The notes under the pieces: model-generated | Database searches by the model: none | Told to the model about the DNA's origin: nothing | The model's input: only the letters and a program-made list of their open reading frames with translations | Program-made: the position numbers and the translations under genes | Source: Nocardiopsis alborubida | GTDB taxonomy: Bacteria; Actinomycetota; Actinomycetes; Streptosporangiales; Streptosporangiaceae | Direction of reading: 5' to 3' | DNA: 64,000 nt | NCBI RefSeq assembly: GCF_012396365.1 | Contig: NZ_JAAXPG010000024.1 | Location: forward strand, 1-64,000 | Shown: piece after piece, positions 27,314 through 35,866 of the stretch | How positions within the stretch are numbered: position 1 is the stretch's first letter | How the letters are laid out: each line of letters starts with the position of its first letter

Positions 27314-29108
27314 GGCTGGCTCCGTCCCGGTCATCGGTCGACTCTTCGTTGAACCGTGCGGCCTGGAGTTCGAAGAGGCGTTTGTAGGTGCCCCCGAGGG
27401 CCATGAGCTCTTCGTGGCTCCCGAGTTCCACGACCCTGCCCCGGTCGACGACGCAGATCCGGTCGGCGCGGCGGACCGTGGAGAAGCGGTGGGAGATGAG
27501 GATGGTGGTGCAACCCCTGGTGGCCTCCAGGACGCGGTCGAAGACCTCGGCCTCGCCGCGCACGTCCAGCTGGGCGGTGGGTTCGTCCAGGACGACCACC
27601 CCGGCTCCCCGGCTCACGGAGCACAGGACCCGGGCGAGGGCGACGCGCTGCCACTGTCCGCCGGACAGGTCGGTGCCGTTCTCGTATCCCGGGGAGAGGA
27701 TCTGGTCGAGGTCGCGCAGGTCGGCGGCGCCCGCGGTGGTCAGGGCCTGGAGGACCTCTTCCGGCGTGGCTCCCGGGGAGGCCACGTTGTCCTTGAGGGA
27801 GAGCTCGTAGCGGATGAAGTCCTGGAAGATCGCGCTGAGGCGGTGGCGCCACGATTCCAGGTCCAGGTCCCTCAGGTCCGTGCCGTCGACCTCGATCGTT
27901 CCCGAGACCGGGTCGTAGAGGCGGCACAGGAGCTTGACCAGCGTCGACTTGCCCGCACCGTTGACGCCGACCACGGCCAGCGACTCCCCGGCCGCAACGG
28001 TGAGGTCCAGTCCGTCCAGAACGGGCGTGGACATGCCCGGATAGGTGAAGGTCACGTCGCGGAACCGGATCTCGGAGGCGGGCATGCCCTCCGCCGGGGT
28101 CCGTCCGGAGACCACCGAGCGGGACGCGGCCGTGGTGGTCATCGTCCGCTCCACGCGCAGCACCGACGCGACCCCGTCGGCGGCCAGGGACAGGGCCCAG
28201 TTCAGGCCGCCGAAGGCCAGCGCGCTTGCCCCGACGGCCGCGTAGGCGAAGGTGCTCACCTGGCCCGGGTCGACGGCGCCTGAGGCGGCGTCGCGGCCCA
28301 GGGACCAGAAGAACAGCCCTCCGGTGACGGCAAGGACTACCACTGCCCAGCGCATCGGCTTCTGCCGCAACCGGGTGGCGTGCCAGCGCAGTTCGACCAG
28401 GGTCCGCCGGTCCGAGGCGAAGCGGTCGGTCAGCCAGCTCGCCAGGCCGAAGAGCCGGATCTCCTTGGCGGCGGGAGAGTCCACCGCCAGCCGGTAGGAG
28501 TACTCGGCGCGGCGTTGGGCGTCCAGGACCTCGCCGGTGTTGCGGTCCCACTGGGAGCTCTCGCGCAGCAGCCAGTGGGTGGAGAGCCAGGCCCCGCCCA
28601 CCAGGAACGGTGCCCACCACGCGTAGGCGGCCAGGACCACCGCCTGTGCCAGGCCCGCGACCGCCTCGACCAGGCCGCCCGCGATGATGCCCATGGACAG
28701 GTGCAGGGGCGGGCCGGTCATCCCGAGGTCGAAGTCCCGGGCGGCGGTCAGCTCGTCCATGTGCGCACGGTCCTCCAGGTGCGCGACGCCCTCGGGGGAG
28801 AGCGCGGCCACGAGCAGGCGGTCGTGCAGACGGTCGGAGACGTGTTCGCCCAGAAGCGAGCCGATCTGGTTGTGCAGGGGTGTCAGGAGCTGCATGAGGA
28901 CGAAGACGACACCGATCAGGAGCAGCGGTGTCCGGAGGGGGTCTCCGTCGGCGACGGCGCCGACGAGCATGCCGACCGCCACGACGAAACCGGCCGGAAG
29001 AACGCCCTGGAACAGGATCAGCGCCCACCAGGCCGCGGTCAGCCCAGGATGCGACCTCCACAGGGTGGCGAAGAAGACCCATTCCCTCCGTCTCCTGAGC
29101 AAGGACAT
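27303..29108 (-). CDS. ABC exporter half-transporter (first gene)
   Basis: A 601-residue TMD-NBD half-transporter. Membrane spans in the first ~320 residues (WALILFQGVLPAGFVVAVGM, LLLIGVVFVLMQLLTPL, LAQAVVLAAYAWWAPFL, WAVVVLAVTGGLFFW); NBD with GVNGAGKST (~379), LSGGQWQRVALARVL (~481), VVVLDEPTAQLD (~505) and SHRFSTVRRAD. ATG 29108 chosen for the purine-rich GGAAAGAG upstream. First gene of a two-gene operon with 25514-27313. The frame extends back to 29213 without better starts. Confidence 0.9.
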   Translation of the reverse strand: MSLLRRRREWVFFATLWRSHPGLTAAWWALILFQGVLPAGFVVAVGMLVGAVADGDPLRTPLLLIGVVFVLMQLLTPLHNQIGSLLGEHVSDRLHDRLLVAALSPEGVAHLEDRAHMDELTAARDFDLGMTGPPLHLSMGIIAGGLVEAVAGLAQAVVLAAYAWWAPFLVGGAWLSTHWLLRESSQWDRNTGEVLDAQRRAEYSYRLAVDSPAAKEIRLFGLASWLTDRFASDRRTLVELRWHATRLRQKPMRWAVVVLAVTGGLFFWSLGRDAASGAVDPGQVSTFAYAAVGASALAFGGLNWALSLAADGVASVLRVERTMTTTAASRSVVSGRTPAEGMPASEIRFRDVTFTYPGMSTPVLDGLDLTVAAGESLAVVGVNGAGKSTLVKLLCRLYDPVSGTIEVDGTDLRDLDLESWRHRLSAIFQDFIRYELSLKDNVASPGATPEEVLQALTTAGAADLRDLDQILSPGYENGTDLSGGQWQRVALARVLCSVSRGAGVVVLDEPTAQLDVRGEAEVFDRVLEATRGCTTILISHRFSTVRRADRICVVDRGRVVELGSHEELMALGGTYKRLFELQAARFNEESTDDRDGASHAD

Positions 29109-29573
29109 CGAGGCGCTCTTTCCAGGGCACGCCATTTCGTCTGCGGCAGGGATGGGCACCCTGTACACCAGCCTTTCTTTCGGCAATCCCAGTTTGGGGG
29201 CGGATCGCTTCACGCGGTCAACGGGCGCCGATCCGCATTCACGGCGCCCGTGCCCGGTCGGGGGACGGAGCGGATGAAATCACCGGGCCTCGCTGACCCC
29301 GGCTCGGGACAGGACTGCGCGGGTACAGGCGAACAGGTCAAAGGCCGGGCATCACCGTCACAAGCGCGGGAGTGGAGAGCCGGGAATGGCCTCAGGGCGG
29401 ACACGGAAACCTCGGGGGACCGCTCGGTTCGGGCCCCTCGGTGACCGTGAAGCCCGTGTCCGCTTGCGCGGCAGCCTGGACCGTCCCCACCGGACTGTCC
29501 GCACCACGACGGACCCTGGAAGAGTCCTACCGGACCCGGTGGTCCGGTTTACCGATTCCAGGAGGTCACGGCG
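29109..29573. other. Intergenic region upstream of the ABC operon
   Basis: 465 bp between divergent genes. I find no convincing precursor-peptide gene on either strand; a 64-codon minus-strand frame (29404-29210) has no ribosome site and random-looking composition. It must hold the promoters of both the ABC operon and the 29574 gene. GGAGG at 29561-29565 belongs to the latter. Confidence 0.45.
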
Positions 29574-30041
29574 ATGCTACTGGCGAGTTTCTCCACTCTG
29601 GTCTCAACCGACTACAAAATCATCGACATCCACGACAGCGACCGCGAAATAGAATACACTCCTTCGCTTCGGCTTCCCGGACGGACCGTTCTCGGCGTGG
29701 ACACAGGGCACATCTACATCAACTGTGCGGAGGACCTCGCCCGCATTCTCGTCAGTATGCACGTCTGGGACAGCGCCCCTGGTAAGAACGTCTACCAGGG
29801 GTGGTCGGAGCCCGAAGAAGCAGAACTCTCGTGCGCTTCGGGGACGATCCACGTGGACCAGTGGACGAGAGGCCTCGCGGACGTGTGGCACCTCCCCGTT
29901 TCCGGTGATCTGCACGTCAGTGTGCGATCCCAAGGACGCGACACGGTGAGGCAGCGGGTCAGGGAAGTCCGCAGGCAGGGCGGGTCCGTACGGGAGGTGG
30001 ACGGCACGGAGGGGTATCTGATCGATGCCTGGCCCCTGTGA
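29574..30041 (+). CDS. Hypothetical protein, 155 residues
   Basis: Strong ribosome site (AGGAGG, 8 nt before ATG). The protein is beta-rich in prediction by eye (YKIIDIHDSDREIEYTPS, GRTVLGVDTGHIYINCAEDL, HVSVRSQGRDTV) with no signal peptide and no membrane span. I do not recognise the family. GC content is somewhat lower over the first 150 bp than in neighbours, which may mean later acquisition. No operon partner is evident; the next gene is 200 bp away. Confidence 0.65.
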   Translation: MLLASFSTLVSTDYKIIDIHDSDREIEYTPSLRLPGRTVLGVDTGHIYINCAEDLARILVSMHVWDSAPGKNVYQGWSEPEEAELSCASGTIHVDQWTRGLADVWHLPVSGDLHVSVRSQGRDTVRQRVREVRRQGGSVREVDGTEGYLIDAWPL

Positions 30042-30228
30042 GGGGTCCCGGCCGAGCCTGAAGCGGCGGACGAGGTCGGCGTCCCACAGTGACCTGTCCC
30101 GCTCGTCCAGGGGACCAGCTCGCCGTGGCCCCCGGTGCGCGCGGGGCGGCGCTACCCCTGAGCGACTGCCCGGAGAGGGCCGTCCGGCCGAGGACGCGGT
30201 GGCGAAGGCGTGTGTCCGAGTCTGCCCC

Positions 30229-30234
30229 TAGTCT
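30229..30234 (+). promoter_or_regulatory. -10 box TAGTCT, leaderless start
   Basis: TAGTCT ends 6 nt before ATG 30241 and there is no Shine-Dalgarno sequence. Confidence 0.45.
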
Positions 30235-30240
30235 TCCGGC

Positions 30241-32760
30241 ATGTACGAATCTGAAGCAGGAACGGCTGTCTCGGGCGGCGGCACGGACACCGCTACCCGG
30301 GTGGCGTCAGCGGTGCGGGACTGTCTCGCGCCGCTGCGGGTGTCGCAGGCCCACGAACCGGTCGTCGAGCACGTGCTGCGCGGTACCCGCCCGGAGGCCC
30401 TGGCGGCGTTGCGGGAGCGGCCGACCGGCGCCGACATGGTCGCCGGACCGGACGCGGTCTGGTCGGCCGACCGGCTGGCGGCCGTGGCCGACGGGCATCC
30501 CGGCTGGTCGCTCCGGGACGCCGAGGCCGCACGGCTGGTGCTCTACCGGCTCGCGCCGACCGACGTGCTCGCCCGGTTCGGGCAGGTGCTGCACGCGGCC
30601 GCTGACAGCACCCCGACGTCCGGGGAGCCGTCGTGGCTCCTCGTTCTGGCCGACGACGTGGTCCGTGTCTGCGGCGCCTCCGACGGGGCCGACGCCGACG
30701 ATTCCCAGCGGCGGTGGGACCCCCACACCCTCACCGAGGTGGCCCGGGCGGGCGGCGCACCCGGCCGCACTCCCGTGCACGCCGTCCTGTCGGCGCTGCT
30801 GTACTCGGACTCCCGCCACTGGCCGTTTCGTCGGCACCGGCTCCTGGAGAGCGACGCGGGCGTCGCGTTCCTCGCTGGGCACGCCGACGAGCTCGCGGAC
30901 GTCGTCACCGGGTTCGGTCCCCAGCCCCGCAGGTACGTGGCGGACCGGTGCGCGCACAGGCCGGAGGCGCACGCACAACTCGCCGCCGAACTGGCGGTGG
31001 ACGCCGAGGCGAGCGTTCGCGCTCAGGCGCTGTCCGCCCTGGCCCGGACCGACGGCCCCCGCCAGGTGGACCTGCTGCGACGGCACCTGCGGACCGCGCC
31101 GCCGGACCGTCTGCCGGACGTCCTGGCCCGCCTGGCCGACCTCGACGGCGGCGTCGCGGCGATCGAGGAGGCCCTGGCCGACGGCGGCGACGGGACTCAG
31201 GACCCCGGGCGCGAGGGGCTGCTGCGCCGGGCCGCCTCCCGGGTGCGGGCGCTGAGAACCGCGGAGGCCGCCCTCCCCGTGCCCGACGTCGCCGCACCGC
31301 AGGACGCGGGCCTGGCGGAGGAACTGCGGACGCTGGGGGCCGGGGGCGGGTCCGACGGGGACCGTTCCTGGAACGGCGTCGAGGGGAGGGTGGCGCTGAT
31401 GCCCGACGTCCGCGCCCTGCGGGACGCGTTCCGCGCCGCCGGGATGTCCGACGCGGACCGGCGGACCGCCTCGCTCCTGGTCACCCGCACGGACTCCCGC
31501 GGACGCAGGATCGGCGCCTTCCTCACCCCGGAGGACGCCGAGCGCTGGTGGCCCCTGTTCGCCGAGCGCCTGGACCTGGCGGACGAGTACCTCGACGGCG
31601 GCGACGGGAGGCGGCACCCGGACGAGTCCGCCGTCGACACGACGACGATGATCCTGACCATCCTCGAACGCTTCCCCGCCGCCCCGGAGGCCCTGGTCCC
31701 GCGCCTGACCTCGCTCGCGCTCGGCGCGAACCGCCACCGTCTGGCGGCCCGGCGTGTGCTCGGTGACCACCCGGGTGCCCGGGCGGCCGCGGCGGCCGCG
31801 CTGTCGGACGCCGACGCCAGGACACGGTCGTCCGCTGCGGAGTGGCTCGCGGGGCTGAACGAACCGGGCGTGGTGGGGCCGGAGCCCGGCTGGGAGTTCG
31901 GCGCGGGGGTGCTGCACCCGTCGGCGAGGGCCCTGCCCGCATCGGTGCTGTGGTGGCTGGACCGGTTCCGGGAGCAGGCGCTCGACAGGGGGGTTCCGGC
32001 GGACGACGTCGACCGGTGGCTCGGGCTGGCCCGACCGAAGCTGCGGACGGCGCGCGACGGCACCGGCACGGTCGTCGGCAGGCTCGGCGGTCCGCTGATG
32101 CTCCCGCCGGACGCGCCCACCCCGGGCACGCTGTGGGACGCCGACGACCCCGACAGCCGCGACGATCACCAGCTCATCGCGACGCTCGACCTGGCCGCGA
32201 TCCCGCCGGAGGCCACCGACATCCCGCTGCCGCCCGACGGCCACGTGCTCCTGTTCGCGAACGTCGAGTTGGATGACGTTCTTCTGCCGGGCGGCGCCGT
32301 GTACGTCCCGGCGGGGACGCCGGTGGAGGAGCGCGAGACCTCGCCCGACTACGAGCCCTACGAGTACGACTCCCCCGAGGACCTGGACGAGGAGCTGCGG
32401 CGCACTGGTGACCTGCGGCTGATCCCCGGCGTGGGACTGCCCTCCTGCCCCGCCGACGACCGGACCCTCGCCCTGCACCCCCACGCGGAGACGCTGCAGG
32501 AGGTCTGGTCCGAGCAGTCCGACGAGGGCGGCGAGTGGCAGATCGGTGGCTACGCCGCGGACTTCGACGGCTACGGGGACCCGGCACGCGCCTCGGTGAA
32601 CATGGAGGAGGGCGGGCAGCACTCCAGCCCCGAGGACTGGGTCCTGCTCGCGCAGTGGGTCGGGGTGCCGATGGGGGTCCTGTACTGGACCATCACCCGT
32701 CAGGACCTCCAGGCGCGCCGCTTCGACCGCGTCGTGGTGCAGATGTACTCCAACCCGTGA
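30241..32760 (+). CDS. Large protein: helical repeats plus DUF1963/YwqG-like domain
   Basis: An 839-residue cytoplasmic protein. The first ~560 residues are almost all helical and contain several HEAT-like units (e.g. EASVRAQALSALARTD, LPDVLARLADLDGG, HRLAARRVLGDHPGARAAAA, DARTRSSAAEWLAG). Residues ~610-839 look like DUF1963 (YwqG): KLGGxP-type entry RLGGPLMLPPD, DDHQLIATLDLAAIPPEA, DGHVLLFANVELDDV and the ending WTITRQDLQARRFDRVVVQ. YwqG-like domains occur in toxin-immunity and predation loci and are thought to bind proteins. Combining HEAT repeats with DUF1963 suggests an immunity or scaffolding role, but no toxin partner is adjacent. Confidence 0.75.
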   Translation: MYESEAGTAVSGGGTDTATRVASAVRDCLAPLRVSQAHEPVVEHVLRGTRPEALAALRERPTGADMVAGPDAVWSADRLAAVADGHPGWSLRDAEAARLVLYRLAPTDVLARFGQVLHAAADSTPTSGEPSWLLVLADDVVRVCGASDGADADDSQRRWDPHTLTEVARAGGAPGRTPVHAVLSALLYSDSRHWPFRRHRLLESDAGVAFLAGHADELADVVTGFGPQPRRYVADRCAHRPEAHAQLAAELAVDAEASVRAQALSALARTDGPRQVDLLRRHLRTAPPDRLPDVLARLADLDGGVAAIEEALADGGDGTQDPGREGLLRRAASRVRALRTAEAALPVPDVAAPQDAGLAEELRTLGAGGGSDGDRSWNGVEGRVALMPDVRALRDAFRAAGMSDADRRTASLLVTRTDSRGRRIGAFLTPEDAERWWPLFAERLDLADEYLDGGDGRRHPDESAVDTTTMILTILERFPAAPEALVPRLTSLALGANRHRLAARRVLGDHPGARAAAAAALSDADARTRSSAAEWLAGLNEPGVVGPEPGWEFGAGVLHPSARALPASVLWWLDRFREQALDRGVPADDVDRWLGLARPKLRTARDGTGTVVGRLGGPLMLPPDAPTPGTLWDADDPDSRDDHQLIATLDLAAIPPEATDIPLPPDGHVLLFANVELDDVLLPGGAVYVPAGTPVEERETSPDYEPYEYDSPEDLDEELRRTGDLRLIPGVGLPSCPADDRTLALHPHAETLQEVWSEQSDEGGEWQIGGYAADFDGYGDPARASVNMEEGGQHSSPEDWVLLAQWVGVPMGVLYWTITRQDLQARRFDRVVVQMYSNP

Positions 32761-32963
32761 CGGTGCTCCGGAAGCGGACTCCGGCCGTCGGCGCGGCCGG
32801 GGTTCCCCTCCGGGCGGAAGCCGTCACCGCACCACGGCATCGGCATCGGAGCCGTTCCTCTTGGCGTGCGCTGTAAGGAAACGGGGTGGGAGAGAACCCA
32901 GTCAACCACTGCCTTTACGACGTAGATCGCAACCATTGTCAGTGAGCAACGAGCACGAGGATG

Positions 32964-33500
32964 TCAGTACTCGTCCTCCGTCTCCTCCTGTGCTGACGGT
33001 GAGTGCTCAAGAAGGAGGCTGAACCGGACAGCCGGGGCGACGGCGAGCTCCCCCTCGACGGTGACGGCCGTCAGTCCGGCGTCGGCCAGGCCCTCGGCAC
33101 CCGCACTCCGATCCGCGCCGCGCAGCGCGGCGCCGGACCCCACCAGCGCGGCGAGTACTGCGGCCTCCTGCGCGCCGAGCGGGTGCACCCGCTCGGCCGC
33201 GCTCGTGAGCGCGGCCCGCTGTTCCCCGGAGAGCACGTCCATCCGCGCCCCAGCACGTAGGTGTGCGGACCAGTGCGGCGCAAGGCCAGCGGCCCGGCCG
33301 CCTACGGGTGGTCCTGGAGGTGGTCGAGCGCGACCCGGAGCCGGTCCTGGGGCCAGTCGAGCGCCTGGCACAGCGTTTAGGTGTGCAACGGCACCCCGGC
33401 GTGGGCCAGCGCGGCCAGGACCATGCGAGCGTCGGCCTCGGTGGCGGAGTCCTCGGAGGCGGGCTCGGCGGCTCCGCCACGCCCGTGAGAGATGGCCAGA
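32964..33500 (-). pseudogene. Broken winged-helix-like gene
   Basis: Reading leftward, one frame gives EADARMVLAALAHAGVPLHT, TAA at 33379-33377, TLCQALDWPQDRLRVALDHL, TAG near 33303-33301, then GPLALRRTGPHTYVLGRG; around 33245 the coding signal shifts frame to ARMDVLSGEQRAALTSAAER and continues to a stop at 32964. So there are two nonsense mutations and one frameshift in what was a helical DNA-binding-like protein (two HTH/wing repeats by eye). The 5' end is not clear. Family not recognised. Confidence 0.65.
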
Positions 33501-33536
33501 TGAGGCCTACCCCTGTTCGCTGCGGGCACCACCCGG

Positions 33537-33542
33537 CACAAT
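33537..33542 (+). promoter_or_regulatory. -10-like CACAAT, leaderless start
   Basis: CACAAT ends 6 nt before ATG 33549 and no Shine-Dalgarno sequence is visible. Confidence 0.35.
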
Positions 33543-33548
33543 GCGCAC

Positions 33549-34319
33549 ATGCGATGGACGTGGGTGGCGGGATCAGCAGCGCTGGCCTGTGTCTTGGTGG
33601 CGGTGGTGCTGTACCGGGCGGACCTGGAGACGCTCTCCTGGGTGGCGGGAGCGGGCTCCTTCATCGTCGCGGTGCCCGCCTTGGCCCTGGCCGCCCTCCA
33701 GGCCTCTCCCGGACGCAGGGCCGAAACCGCGGCTGCCTCGGATCTCGCGCAGACCGGTCCTGTGGCCATGGCGCTGAAGACGCCCGCCATGGTTTTCAAA
33801 CAGCGGCTGCTGCAAGCGCTCATAGGGCCGGCCATTTTCGGCGGGATGTTTCTGGCCGCGCTGGCAACCGACGGCCCGGACGCGCCGGTACTGGCAACCC
33901 TGCCCGGCAATTGGCCGATAGCCCTGGGGCTCTGCCTGCTCCTCACCGCGGTCTTCGCGATGGGGGACCTAACCGACGGCAGGAACGTGCTGGTCGTAGA
34001 CAGCGCGGGCATCACCGTGCTCTCCACCCAAAAGGACAAGTGTCGCTCCATTCCCTGGGAGGGGGTCGCCCTGGTCCGCGTGGCCGTCAAGTCCGGCAAC
34101 GCGCACGTCGTGGTCACGTTCACCAGCCTGAAGGCGCAGGCGGAAGCACTCGGCTCCAACCGCTCCGACTGGGAGGGGCAGCGGCACACCTCAACCGTGG
34201 CTCAGATGATTCTGAGCACGGGAAACACCGAACGCCTCGAGACGCTGGAGCGGATGCGCTCAACACTCGCGCGGTTCGCCGGCGACGCCTACTCGGGAGG
34301 CGGATCTGGCGGAGGCTGA
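33549..34319 (+). CDS. Hypothetical membrane protein
   Basis: A 256-residue protein with two membrane segments at the N-terminus (~5-52: WVAGSAALACVLVAVVLY, WVAGAGSFIVAVPALALAAL) and two more at ~100-145 (ALIGPAIFGGMFLAALA, WPIALGLCLLLTAVFAMGDL). Residues ~150-215 form a small soluble beta domain resembling a PH-like fold (NVLVVDSAGITVLSTQ, RSIPWEGVALVRV, HVVVTF). The C-terminus is Gly/Ser-rich. Function unknown. GC content is lower than in the flanking genes. Confidence 0.7.
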   Translation: MRWTWVAGSAALACVLVAVVLYRADLETLSWVAGAGSFIVAVPALALAALQASPGRRAETAAASDLAQTGPVAMALKTPAMVFKQRLLQALIGPAIFGGMFLAALATDGPDAPVLATLPGNWPIALGLCLLLTAVFAMGDLTDGRNVLVVDSAGITVLSTQKDKCRSIPWEGVALVRVAVKSGNAHVVVTFTSLKAQAEALGSNRSDWEGQRHTSTVAQMILSTGNTERLETLERMRSTLARFAGDAYSGGGSGGG

Positions 34320-34382
34320 TAATCGAGTAGTCGGTATTCGGCTCTGACCGTCCCGTGCCGTCACTCTGCGTCGTGTTCGGGG

Positions 34383-34735
34383 GCGCAGCGAGACCACGGA
34401 GCACCAGTTGCCGGGTCGGCATCATGTCCCATCCTCAGAGCCTGAACCCCGGCGACGCGGTGCTGCTCAAAGCGATCCTCGGCCAGTGCCCCGAACTCGA
34501 CGCCCTGTCCGGACACGTTCGCGACTTCGCGCAAATGATGGTCCGTCGCGAAGGGCACCGGTTGGATGAGTGGCTCGCCGCCGCGTCCACAGAGCCCCTT
34601 CCCGCGCTGCGTTCCCTCGACCGCAGCCTCAGTCATGACCACGAGGCGGTCCGCGCCGGTCTGAGCCTGCCTTACAGTTCCGGAGCGGTGGAGGGGCACC
34701 ATGAACAAGATCAGTGCCAGAACCCATTTTCGTGC
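34383..34735 (+). mobile_element. ISL3-family transposase remnant (3' end)
   Basis: The frame through ATG 34424 reads the C-terminal catalytic part of an ISL3 transposase: LKAILGQCPELDALSGHVRD, FAQMMVRREGHRLDEWLAA, and SSGAVEGH, the conserved SSGxVEGH...NxIK ending. Right after VEGH the frame shifts (NKISARTHFRARR is readable one frame over) and the expected LKRQMYGRAGF..LL.RV tail is degenerate. The N-terminal zinc and DDE parts are missing and I cannot see terminal inverted repeats. Confidence 0.75.
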
Positions 34736-34854
34736 TCGCCGACAGACGCCCCCCGGGACCGGAGATCCTTCCGGCCCACAGGGCTCGCGGCGAGTACGCT
34801 CCGGGCGGAGGATGACGATGCGCTGTCCCACCACACGGACGGAGGAGAGAACCG

Positions 34855-35826
34855 ATGCGGGTCTCCCTGCTTGACCGCTCACGGACGCGCAGCGGCGAGT
34901 CCGACGCACAGACGATCGCGACGACCGTCGAGAGGGCCGTGCGCGCGGAGGAACTCGGCTTCCGCCGGTTCTGGACCGCCGAGCACCACGCGGTGCCCGG
35001 TATCGCCAGCTCGGCCCCCACCGTGCTGCTCGCGGCCATCGGTGCCCGCACGCGCGGCATCCGCCTGGGCACGGGCGGGGTCATGGTCCCCAACCACAGC
35101 CCGCTGGTGATCGCCGAGCAGGCGCTGCTCCTGGAGGCGCTCTTCCCCGGCAGGATCGATCTGGGACTGGGCGGTTCGCTCGGCTTCACCGCTCCGATCC
35201 GGCGCGCGCTCGGGCGCACCGCCCTGGGCGAGGGCGAGTACCCGGCCGACGTCGAAAGGATCCGCGAGTATCTGGGCGGGCGGGCCGAGATCACCGCCAG
35301 ACCCAACGTCGCACCTCCGCCGGTGTTCCTGCTCGCCGTCCGGGAGGGGCTGGCACTCGCCGCCGAGCTGGGGCTTCCGGCGGTGGTCGGAGGGCCTGCC
35401 CTTCGCGACCCGGGCAGGATCGCCGCGTACTTCGAGGACTTCCGTCCGAGCCCGACCGCACCCGCTCCCTACCTGGTCGTGAACGTGGACGTCTCCGTCG
35501 CGGAGACCGAGGAGCGCGCCCGCGACCTGCTGCTGCCCGAGGCCTGGGCGTACGCGGACTCGCGGGAGGTCGGGGAGTTCCGCGCGCTCCGACCCGTCGA
35601 GGAGGTACGCCGAATGCTGGGCGGGACGAGCCGCGACAGGAAGCGCAGGGAGGTGCACGGCTGGATGGACTCCGCGATCGCGGGCACTCCTGAGCAGGTG
35701 GCGGACGCGCTCACCGACCTCCTCAACCGCACCGGCGGTTCCGAGGTACTCGCCAACGTCAGCACCTACGACCGCGACGAGGTCCAGAGGACCGACGAGT
35801 TCCTCGCCTCACTCCAGACCCGGTGA
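34855..35826 (+). CDS. LLM-class flavin-dependent oxidoreductase
   Basis: A 323-residue luciferase-like monooxygenase with a strong GGAGGAG site. Characteristic segments: FRRFWTAEHHAVPGIASSA, RTRGIRLGTGGVMVPNHSPL, LALEAL-type PGRIDLGLGGS and a C-terminal GTPEQVADALTDLL. The AEHHxxPxxASSxP layout is that of the MsnO8/YceB-like subgroup, which uses FMNH2 or F420H2 to oxidise small molecules. It stands alone between the ISL3 remnant and the convergent Rep-like gene. Confidence 0.93.
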   Translation: MRVSLLDRSRTRSGESDAQTIATTVERAVRAEELGFRRFWTAEHHAVPGIASSAPTVLLAAIGARTRGIRLGTGGVMVPNHSPLVIAEQALLLEALFPGRIDLGLGGSLGFTAPIRRALGRTALGEGEYPADVERIREYLGGRAEITARPNVAPPPVFLLAVREGLALAAELGLPAVVGGPALRDPGRIAAYFEDFRPSPTAPAPYLVVNVDVSVAETEERARDLLLPEAWAYADSREVGEFRALRPVEEVRRMLGGTSRDRKRREVHGWMDSAIAGTPEQVADALTDLLNRTGGSEVLANVSTYDRDEVQRTDEFLASLQTR

Positions 35827-35866
35827 CAGGCCACGGGTCCGCCGGGCCGTGTATGCCGCCGGGGCC

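Noticed and set aside
29210-29404. A minus-strand 64-codon frame upstream of the ABC pair as a peptide precursor
   Set aside because: No ribosome site, no leader or core features, and composition expected of noncoding GC-rich DNA.
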